Assembly (NCBI RefSeq): GCF_000716605.1
Contig: NZ_JNXE01000030.1
Coordinates: 62,001-126,000 of the forward strand
Length of the DNA stretch: 64,000 bases
Direction of reading: 5' to 3'
DNA from: Streptomyces sp. NRRL F-525
GTDB taxonomy: Bacteria > Actinomycetota > Actinomycetes > Streptomycetales > Streptomycetaceae
Numbering within the stretch: the first letter of the stretch is position 1; the number at the start of each line of letters is the position of its first letter. Under the pieces are notes generated by a model that was not told where the DNA came from, searched no databases, and saw only the letters and a list, made by a program, of their open reading frames with translations. Below are positions 58,089 through 64,000 of the stretch, one piece after another. The translations under genes were made by a program, and so were the position numbers.

Positions 58089-58718
58089 TCACTGCAGCCA
58101 GGGGCTGCGGCGGACCAGCGGGAGCTTCGCCCAGAGCCTGCCGAGGCCGAGGGTGTCGCCGGCGGAGACGGCGGCCAGGACGATCAGGGCGACGGCGTAG
58201 ATGAGGTGGTAGTCCACGAACGGGTTCGACGACATGCTCGGCGAGCCGTCCGCGAGGTGCTGGGCCGGCGGCCACTCGGCCACCCACATGAACGCCATCA
58301 TCAGGATGCCCGCGACGGCCGCGAAGCGCAGTGCGACGCCGACGACGAGCGCCACCCCGACCCCGAGCAGACCGAGCATGAACAGCCAGTCGACCGCCGT
58401 GGCCCCGGCCCAGGAGTGGAACGTGGACTCCATCGGGCCGGCGGCTACGGAACTCAGGAAGCCCTTGGTCGGCGAGCCGCCGTCGATCCAGCCCTTGCCG
58501 GAAGGGGTGGCGTAGCCGAGCCCGAAGGTCTTGTCGAGGAAGGCCCACAGGAAGACGAACCCGGTGAGCAGGCGCAGGGAGGCGAAGGCGTAGGCCCGGG
58601 CGGCGTGGGTGCCGCTGTGTGCCGATACGGCGGACTCGGATGCGGGGGTCGTGTGGTTGCTGCGGGAGGACGGCAGGCGGAAACCCGGGGTGCGGTGCGC
58701 GGGCTCGTGAACGGCCAT
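58089..58718 (-). CDS. DoxX/DoxD-like membrane protein
   Basis: 209 residues. After a ~40-residue hydrophilic N-terminus, four TM segments: AFASLRLLTGFVFLWAFLDKTFGLGYATP, WLFMLGLLGVGVALVVGVALRFAAVAGILMMAFMWVAEWPP, and YHLIYAVALIVLAAV. The LWAFLDKTFGLG segment is typical of the DoxX family (thiosulfate:quinone oxidoreductase DoxD-like). Likely part of membrane redox balance; DoxX proteins in mycobacteria associate with SodA. GGGCC-type palindrome 108 nt upstream. Confidence 0.82.
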   Translation of the reverse strand: MAVHEPAHRTPGFRLPSSRSNHTTPASESAVSAHSGTHAARAYAFASLRLLTGFVFLWAFLDKTFGLGYATPSGKGWIDGGSPTKGFLSSVAAGPMESTFHSWAGATAVDWLFMLGLLGVGVALVVGVALRFAAVAGILMMAFMWVAEWPPAQHLADGSPSMSSNPFVDYHLIYAVALIVLAAVSAGDTLGLGRLWAKLPLVRRSPWLQ

Positions 58719-58825
58719 GGTGGTGATTCCTTCGGGGAGAGGCGGGAGTGTCCGGTCCGTGTCTGACGCTCCTCACCCTGGTCCGGTGGGGCGACGACCG
58801 CCGGATGCCGAAGGGTCCGTGCCCC

Positions 58826-58841
58826 AGGGCTGAACGGCCCT
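58826..58841. promoter_or_regulatory. Putative DevR/OsdR-type operator between DoxX and cNMP genes
   Basis: AGGGCTGAACGGCCCT, arms AGGGCY / GGCCCT around GAAC, in the divergent promoter region: 108 nt from the DoxX-like start and 139 nt from the cNMP-binding gene start. Confidence 0.5.
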
Positions 58842-58979
58842 TTCCGCAGGGACTGTTGGGGTGCGCGGCCGGTGTCCCCTCGCCGGCCCGGACGAGGGGC
58901 CGGGTGGCCCATGGCCGGCCGCCGGGCGTCGGGCGCACGCTGTTCGTGACAGTTGCCACGTCTTGTCGGGAGGCACGCC

Positions 58980-59444
58980 ATGATCACCACCCCCACGCCC
59001 GGCATGCCTCGCGCGTTGCCGGTCGAGCACCAGCGGCGGCTCATGGGCTTCGCCCACGAGGTCCCCTTCCCGCAAGGGACCCGCCTGTTCGAGGAGGGCG
59101 GCCGGGCCGACCGGTTCTGGATCATCCGCACGGGCACGGTCCAGCTCGACATGCATGTGCCGGGCCGCCGCGCGGCCGTCATCGAGACCCTCCGGCACAA
59201 CGAACTCGTCGGCTGGTCCTGGCTGTTCACCCCGCACGTCTGGCACCTGGGCGCCGAAGCGACGACCCCGGTACGGGCCTACGAGTTCGACGCCACGGCC
59301 GTCCGCCTGCTGTGCCGGGAGGACCCGGCCATCGGCAGCACCGTCGCCCAGTGGGTCGGCGACGTCCTCGCCCACCGCCTCCGCTCCGCCCGGACCAGGC
59401 TGCTGGACCTGTACGCCCCGTACGGCGCCGGCAGCCGGGGCTGA
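58980..59444 (+). CDS. Single-domain cyclic-nucleotide-binding (Crp-like) protein
   Basis: 154 residues comprising only the CRP effector barrel: RLMGFAHEVPFPQGTRLFEEGGRADRFWIIRTGTVQLDMHVPGRRAAVIETLRHNELVGWSWLFTPHVWHLGAEATTPVRAYEFDATAVRLL, ending with a helix. There is no helix-turn-helix domain, so it is not a normal Crp/Fnr regulator. The phosphate-binding cassette is degenerate (NELVGWSWLF for GExxG...RxA), so cNMP binding is doubtful. ATG 58980 has GGGAGG upstream. Similar lone barrels occur near USP genes. Confidence 0.85.
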   Translation: MITTPTPGMPRALPVEHQRRLMGFAHEVPFPQGTRLFEEGGRADRFWIIRTGTVQLDMHVPGRRAAVIETLRHNELVGWSWLFTPHVWHLGAEATTPVRAYEFDATAVRLLCREDPAIGSTVAQWVGDVLAHRLRSARTRLLDLYAPYGAGSRG

Positions 59445-59559
59445 GCGCGTGCCGGCTGCCCGGGAAAAAAGCGGGCGCGGGTTCGTGCTGCGAGACCAGC
59501 GGTACGGCCGTCGATGCCTGAGAGTGCCGCTCCGCGCACAGCCCGGTCCGGGGAGGGCG

Positions 59560-59581
59560 ACTGGGGCCGGTCGGCCCTAGT
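59560..59581. promoter_or_regulatory. Putative DevR/OsdR-type operator upstream of the response regulator
   Basis: A 22-bp near-perfect dyad (9 of 11 positions symmetrical), core GGGGCCGGTCGGCCCT at 59563-59578 flanked by ACT / AGT. It lies 79 nt upstream of the LuxR-type regulator start, suggesting autoregulation. Confidence 0.55.
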
Positions 59582-59659
59582 GCATCCGGGCCGGGCGAGC
59601 AATGATCGTCCTCACGGGCAACCCGCAGGCCGTCCGCCACCGGGGAACGAGGGGTCGTC

Positions 59660-60361
59660 ATGGCCGAGTCACGCACCTTCACGGAGCAGCACCCGATCCG
59701 TGTCTTCCTGTTGGACGACCACGAGGTCGTACGACGCGGCGTCACCGACCTCCTCGACGCCGAACCGGACATCTCGGTGGTCGGCGACGCGGCCACCGTC
59801 GAGCACGCGCTCGTCCGCTGCGTGGCGCTGCGCCCGGACGTTGCCGTGCTCGACGTACGTCTTCCGGACGGCGACGGCATCACGGTCTGCCGCGAACTGC
59901 GCAGCCAGATGCCGGAGTTGGCCTGTCTGATGCTGACGTCGTTCGACGAGGAGGACGCCCTGCTCGACGCGATCATGGCCGGGGCCTCGGGCTATGTCCT
60001 CAAGCAGATCAGAGGCTCCGACCTGGTCCAGGCGGTGCGGACGGTCGCCTCGGGCCAGTCGATGCTGGACGCCGCGACCACGGCCCGCCTGATGCGCTCA
60101 CTGCGTGCCGATCCCGCCGAAACTCCCACCGTGTCACCCGAGTTGGCGAGTCTCTCCCCCCGCGAGCGGGACATCCTCGCCCTGATCGGGGACGGGCTGA
60201 CCAACCGAGAGATCGGCAAGAGCCTCTACCTCTCCGAGAAGACCGTCAAGAACCACATCTCCCGGCTGCTGGCCAAGCTCGGTGTCCAGCGCCGGGTCCA
60301 GGCCGCGGTCCTCGCCTCCCAGCTGGAGCAGCCGCACACCGGCGACCGCCCCACGAGGTGA
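59660..60361 (+). CDS. NarL/DevR-family response regulator (OsdR/DevR-like)
   Basis: 233 residues. Receiver: FLLDDHEVVRRGVTDLL (acidic pair), phospho-acceptor Asp65 in VAVLDVRLPDGDG, Thr/Lys switch residues in LMLTSFDEEDALL and GYVLKQIRG. C-terminal HTH (~165-215): LASLSPRERDILALIGDGLTNREIGKSLYLSEKTVKNHISRLLAKLGVQRRVQAA. The LTNREIG...SEKTVKNH wording is close to mycobacterial DevR/DosR. Probable partner: the GAF kinase at 48213. Probable regulon: the surrounding USP, adh, PPOX, slipin, DoxX and cNMP genes. Confidence 0.94.
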   Translation: MAESRTFTEQHPIRVFLLDDHEVVRRGVTDLLDAEPDISVVGDAATVEHALVRCVALRPDVAVLDVRLPDGDGITVCRELRSQMPELACLMLTSFDEEDALLDAIMAGASGYVLKQIRGSDLVQAVRTVASGQSMLDAATTARLMRSLRADPAETPTVSPELASLSPRERDILALIGDGLTNREIGKSLYLSEKTVKNHISRLLAKLGVQRRVQAAVLASQLEQPHTGDRPTR

Positions 60362-60388
60362 ACTCCGGACCACGCCGTGCCACCCCGC

Positions 60389-61417
60389 TCACACCCCGAC
60401 CAACGTCCAAGGATTGGGCCGGGCCAGCGCCAGCCGAGGCTTCCGCGCGGCCCAGTGCCGTACCGCCGTCTCCATGACCGCCCCGGGGTCGTGGACCGTC
60501 CGCGTGGGCTCGAAGGGCACAGCCATGCTCGTGTAGCTCTGGAACATGGCGAGCAGCTGGACCGCCTGGTGCTGGAACGGTGACAGGTACTGGTCCGCGA
60601 GCGGCAGGAAGAAGCGGTTCCAGGTGCCGGGCGGGACGAACGGGGGCTGCTCGATACCGGCGACGCCGTGCAGCGCGCGGAACTCGTTCAGGGTCCGGCA
60701 CGCGATGCCGATCATCTCGGCGAGGCGCAGACTCCCGCCGCCGCCCGCGATCACCTCGACGCGCGGCGCGGGCGGGGGAGCGGCGAGCACCGCCGCGGCG
60801 ACCGCCTCCGCCACCTCGTCGACGGGGCTGATCTCCGCGTAGCCGTCCGGATCGCCCACGACGACCGCGGCGAGGCCGGACACCAGCGCGTGGATGATCG
60901 TGTACGGCCCGGAGAAGCGGGCGATCCGCCCGTCGTCGCGCCGGCCCACGATCAGCGGTGGCCGCACGATCGTCAGCGGTCCCGCGTGCTCCTCCCGCAC
61001 CAGCGACTCGCAGGCCGCCTTCGACCACTCGTAGCCGTTGCGGTACCCCTCGAACTCCGGTCCCCGCAGGTCCTCCTGGGCCCGCGCCCCCGCCACGTAC
61101 GCCGTCGAGACATGGACGACATGGGTGTCCGCGTCGGCCAGCGCGAGCACCGCCCGCAGCGGGTCCACGTTGGCCGCCACGGCCTCCGCCCTGCTCATCG
61201 TCCAGCGGGTGGAGGCCGCGGTGTGGACGATCACGTCCCAGTGGCCCGACAGGGCGGGCGGTGGCGGCTCGCTCCCGATGTTCCAGGCTGTCACCTCCGC
61301 GTCCGGCGCCCGTCTGGCCACCCGGGTCAGGGGGCCGGGGCGGGAGGGATCCGCGCGCAGCCGGTCGACGACTTCGGTGCCCACCACACCGGTGGCGCCG
61401 GTGACAAGGGTTCGCAT
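60389..61417 (-). CDS. Extended SDR-family NAD(P)-dependent reductase (acyl/thioester-reductase-like)
   Basis: 342 residues. Rossmann motif RTLVTGATGVVGTEVVDRLRA, HTAAST segment, HVSTAYVAGARAQ, catalytic YxxxK in NGYEWSKAACESLV, and IVRPPLIVGRRDDGR. It resembles the NAD-binding 4/male-sterility family that includes fatty acyl and thioester reductases. The neighbouring ketosynthase and carrier protein on the same strand suggest it acts on an acyl chain, perhaps releasing it reductively. The last gene of that operon; 49 nt follow the KS stop. Confidence 0.85.
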   Translation of the reverse strand: MRTLVTGATGVVGTEVVDRLRADPSRPGPLTRVARRAPDAEVTAWNIGSEPPPPALSGHWDVIVHTAASTRWTMSRAEAVAANVDPLRAVLALADADTHVVHVSTAYVAGARAQEDLRGPEFEGYRNGYEWSKAACESLVREEHAGPLTIVRPPLIVGRRDDGRIARFSGPYTIIHALVSGLAAVVVGDPDGYAEISPVDEVAEAVAAAVLAAPPPAPRVEVIAGGGGSLRLAEMIGIACRTLNEFRALHGVAGIEQPPFVPPGTWNRFFLPLADQYLSPFQHQAVQLLAMFQSYTSMAVPFEPTRTVHDPGAVMETAVRHWAARKPRLALARPNPWTLVGV

Positions 61418-61466
61418 GGTGTTGACCGTTCCGTGAGTCGAGTAGGGAGCTTTCAGCGGGCGTCGG

Positions 61467-62726
61467 TCACGTTGACCGCGAAAGGACGAGGCACGCGTTC
61501 TGCCCGCCGAAACCAAAGGAGTTGGAGAGCACGGGCCGCCCGGGCGCGATCGTGCGGCGCCTGCCGATCACCACGTCCACCAGGTCGGCCTCCGGGCTGC
61601 CGAGCGTGTTCGCGATCGCCGGGACGACACCCCGCTCGGCGCAGAGCAGACCCAGCAGCGCCTCCAACGCGCCTGATCCGCCGATGAGATGACCGCTCAC
61701 GCCCTTGACGGCGGTCAGCGGCGGCGACTGTCCCGCGAAGCACCGGTGGACCGCGGCCGCCTCCGACCGGTCGTTGAGCACCGTCGACGTACCGTGCGCG
61801 CTGATGTGCCCGATGTCCGCCGGTGAGAGCCCCGCGTCCGCGATGGCCAGCCGCATGCACTCGGCCGCCGTGGCCGCCTCCGGGTCCGGCGCGGCGATGT
61901 GGAAGGCGTCGCAGTTGGCCGCGTAGCCGGTGATCTCGCCGTAGATCCTGGCTCCCCTGGCGAGGGCCAGGTCGCGCCGCTCCAGGACGAGTACGGCGGC
62001 GCCCTCACCCATGACGAAGCCGTCGCGGTCGGTGTCGAAGGGGCGGCTGGCCCGGTCCGGTTCGTCGCAACGCCGGGACAGGGCCCGCATCTTGGCGAAG
62101 GCGCCCACGATGGTGGTCGTGACGGGCGCGTCGACCCCGCCCGCCACCGCGGCGTCCAACTCCCCGTACCGGATACGCCGGGCGGCCTCGCCGACGGCGG
62201 TGGTGCCGCTCGCGCAAGCGGTGGCGTAGGTGGCGCAGTTGCCGCGGAAGCCGTAACGCATCGCCACCCGGCAGGCCGCCGAGTTCGCCATGGTCCGGGG
62301 GACGGTGTGCACCGGCATCGTCATCGGGCTCGCGCCGTAGTCGAACGTGGTCCCTTCCATCGTCCCCAGCCCGCCCATCCCCGTACCCACCTGGACACCC
62401 ACCCGCGAGGACGGCAGGTCGGCGAGGGCCAACTCGCCCGCGTCGGACACCGCGTCCACGGCGGCACAGAGCAACAGCTCGGCGGCCCGGTCGAGTTGAC
62501 GCCGCTCCCGCCGCGTGACGTACGGCTCGATGTCAAACTCCGGTACCAGGCACGCCATTTCGACGTCGACCTGGGGCTCCGCCTCCACCAGATGCTTGGC
62601 TACGGCGGCTGTCGACTCGGCGGCGAGCAGCCGCGCGTACGCCGTCTCGACGTCGTTGCCCGCGGGCGACCTGACCCCAAGTCCGGTGACGACGACCCGG
62701 GTTCGCCCGGAGGAGGTGCCGTTCAT
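61467..62726 (-). CDS. Beta-ketoacyl-ACP synthase (KAS II / type II PKS-like ketosynthase)
   Basis: 419 residues with a complete catalytic set: Cys in TYATACASGTTAVGEA, His in SAHGTSTVLNDRSEA, and the second His in VKGVSGHLIGGSGALEAL. The N-terminus is VVVTGLGVRSPAGNDVETAY and the C-terminus VLSNSFGFGGQNACLVLS. Catalyses decarboxylative condensation of acyl-ACP. Its start codon overlaps the stop of the aminotransferase-ACP reading frame (ATGA), indicating coupling. As a dedicated KS outside a fab operon it probably belongs to a secondary-metabolite pathway. Confidence 0.95.
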   Translation of the reverse strand: MNGTSSGRTRVVVTGLGVRSPAGNDVETAYARLLAAESTAAVAKHLVEAEPQVDVEMACLVPEFDIEPYVTRRERRQLDRAAELLLCAAVDAVSDAGELALADLPSSRVGVQVGTGMGGLGTMEGTTFDYGASPMTMPVHTVPRTMANSAACRVAMRYGFRGNCATYATACASGTTAVGEAARRIRYGELDAAVAGGVDAPVTTTIVGAFAKMRALSRRCDEPDRASRPFDTDRDGFVMGEGAAVLVLERRDLALARGARIYGEITGYAANCDAFHIAAPDPEAATAAECMRLAIADAGLSPADIGHISAHGTSTVLNDRSEAAAVHRCFAGQSPPLTAVKGVSGHLIGGSGALEALLGLLCAERGVVPAIANTLGSPEADLVDVVIGRRRTIAPGRPVLSNSFGFGGQNACLVLSRST

Positions 62727-64000
62727 ACGGGCCTCCCCATGCGCCGCTCCAGCAGGTCGACGGCGTCGCCGACGGTCCTGGCCTCCACGAGGTCGGAGAT
62801 CTGGATCTTGACCCGCAGGACGTTCTCCAGCCGGGCGCCGACATCCATCAACTCCAGGCTGTCGATGCCGAAGTCGTTGCCGAGGTCGGTCGTCTCGTCG
62901 ATGTCGTCCACCTCGGTACCGAGGACGTCCGACACGGCCGTCCTGACGGTGAGGGACAGCTCGGCCCGGCCGAGTACCGGTGTGTCCTGGTCTGTGTCTT
63001 TCAGATCCGTGCGGTCCATACGTGTCTCTTTCCTGTGCGCTGTAAGGGAGTTGGCGACATGCGGAGCCCTACCGCTGGTCGCTCCCGCCAAGCCGATCGC
63101 CGTGTCGAGGATGTCGGCCGCCTCCGCGATGTCCGACTCGGTGCTCACCAGCGGCGGCAGCAGCCGTACGGTGCCCGGGCGCCCCAGGCACGGCGACACC
63201 AGCAGGCCCGCACCGGCCAGCTCGATCACCACCGAGCCGGCCACCGCGGAACTGGTGAAGTCGATCCCGCGCAGCAGGCCCCTGCCGCGGATCCCGGCGA
63301 TCAACTCGCCGTGCCTGCCCGCGAGTTCGGCCAGGGCACCGTCCAGCGCGGCGGCGATGCGCCCGCCGTGTTCGGCCGCACCCTCGATCGCGGTGAGCGC
63401 GGCGGGCAGCGCCGCGCAGCTGAGCGGGTGGCCCCCGAAGGTCGCCGAATGGAGGAACGGGTCGGCGCTCAGCGGGGCGTACAACTCCTCGGAGCAGACC
63501 AGGGCCGACAGCGGTACGACCCCTCCGCCCAGCGGCTTGCCGACCAGCACGGCGTCGACGGGCAGCCCGGCCGCGAGGGCGACGGAACGCTCCCCGCAGC
63601 GGCGCAGCCCGCACTGGATCTCGTCGGCGATGGTGAACGTGCCGTACCGCGCGGCGTCGGCGCACCACTGGCGCAGGATCTCGACGGACAGCACGGCCGC
63701 GCCGTTCTCACCCTGGACGGGTTCGAAGACGACCGCGGCGACCTCCCCGCCCCTGACCTCCCGCAGCACGGCGCCGGGGTCGTCGGCCGGGACGTGCACG
63801 ACATCGACGGCCGTACCCACCAACCCCCGCCGGTACAGCGGACTGTGGGTGAGCGCGAGCGCGCCGAGCGACTTGCCGTGGAAGCCGCCCTCCACCGCTA
63901 CGACCCTGCCGCGTCCGGTGGCGAGGCGCGCGAGTTTGACGGCGACCTCGACGGCGTCGGCGCCGTTGAGCCCGAAGTACACCTTGGGCAGGGCCTGTTG
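62723..64000 (-). CDS. Class III aminotransferase in frame with acyl carrier protein, 5' end off window
   Basis: Open reading frame continuing past position 64000. The aminotransferase part has ADAVEVAVKLARLATGRGRVVAVEGGFHGKSLGALALTHSPLYR, the cofactor Asp in TFTIADEIQCGLRRCG, PLP-Lys in VLVGKPLGGGVVPLSALV, and LHSATFGGHPLSCAAL. After a short linker (ATSGRAPHVANSLTAHRKETR) the same frame encodes a ~98-residue ACP whose phosphopantetheine Ser is in GNDFGIDSLELMDVGARLE. No stop separates them. An ATG at 63019 with GAAAGAG upstream could also produce free ACP. Probably forms an amine on an acyl chain in a KS/ACP/SDR pathway. Confidence 0.88.
   Translation of the reverse strand, partial: QQALPKVYFGLNGADAVEVAVKLARLATGRGRVVAVEGGFHGKSLGALALTHSPLYRRGLVGTAVDVVHVPADDPGAVLREVRGGEVAAVVFEPVQGENGAAVLSVEILRQWCADAARYGTFTIADEIQCGLRRCGERSVALAAGLPVDAVLVGKPLGGGVVPLSALVCSEELYAPLSADPFLHSATFGGHPLSCAALPAALTAIEGAAEHGGRIAAALDGALAELAGRHGELIAGIRGRGLLRGIDFTSSAVAGSVVIELAGAGLLVSPCLGRPGTVRLLPPLVSTESDIAEAADILDTAIGLAGATSGRAPHVANSLTAHRKETRMDRTDLKDTDQDTPVLGRAELSLTVRTAVSDVLGTEVDDIDETTDLGNDFGIDSLELMDVGARLENVLRVKIQISDLVEARTVGDAVDLLERRMGRPV

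Overview
The window is high-GC actinobacterial chromosome, almost certainly Streptomyces. It carries a WhiJ-type XRE/DUF397/ATPase cluster, many DUF-type actinobacterial families, GTG/TTG starts with GGAGG sites, the dispersed GGGGCGCGGGGAACTGCGCG repeat, and the gene set nirB, dgt, dnaG, an HrdA-like sigma factor, a paired ABC exporter and an FGGY kinase. From memory, this set resembles the S. coelicolor region around hrdA. No database search was possible, so names rest on motifs read from the translations.

Layout. 1-8.7 kb: the 3' part of nirB is cut by the window edge; then a sensor protein/histidine kinase/response regulator set, a LRV-repeat protein, a class F sortase beside a membrane-anchored surface protein, and an FMN reductase. 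8.9-13.8 kb: an unusual cassette without signal peptides: a hemopexin-glucosaminidase protein, two homologous large proteins (one broken by an in-frame amber codon), and a small protein. 13.8-25.6 kb: a TetR/MFS pair, an ECF sigma factor (apparently lacking part of region 2) with its membrane partner, a WhiJ-like cluster, small membrane proteins, a phosphotransferase, an M4 metalloprotease, a YdcF-like protein and a sirohydrochlorin chelatase. 25.6-37.8 kb: conserved core (dgt, flavoprotein reductase, dnaG, hrdA-like sigma, heterodimeric ABC exporter, FGGY kinase, YtxH protein), with a 307-bp inverted-repeat/tandem-repeat element after the sigma gene.

37.9-44.6 kb: two tRNA-Asn genes and a CAT-anticodon tRNA whose 3' end is repeated (29 bp, perfect) at 44.6 kb. 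The pair brackets a decayed 6.3-kb integrative element with a broken tyrosine integrase, a broken ISAs1-type transposase, and two toxin C-terminal modules with putative immunity genes. The two modules point outward from one breakpoint.

44.9-60.4 kb: a secreted LamG protein, then a stress/dormancy island. It has three universal stress proteins, a DevS/OsdK-like GAF kinase, a DevR/OsdR-like regulator, two flavin-fold (PPOX) proteins, a slipin, a phosphoketolase, a zinc alcohol dehydrogenase, a DoxX-like membrane protein and a lone cNMP-binding protein. A recurring palindrome of the form GGGCC-N4-GGCCC lies in several of its promoter regions and may be the regulator's operator. 60.4-64 kb: the edge of a type II fatty-acid/polyketide-like operon (aminotransferase in frame with an acyl carrier protein, ketosynthase, SDR reductase) running off the window.
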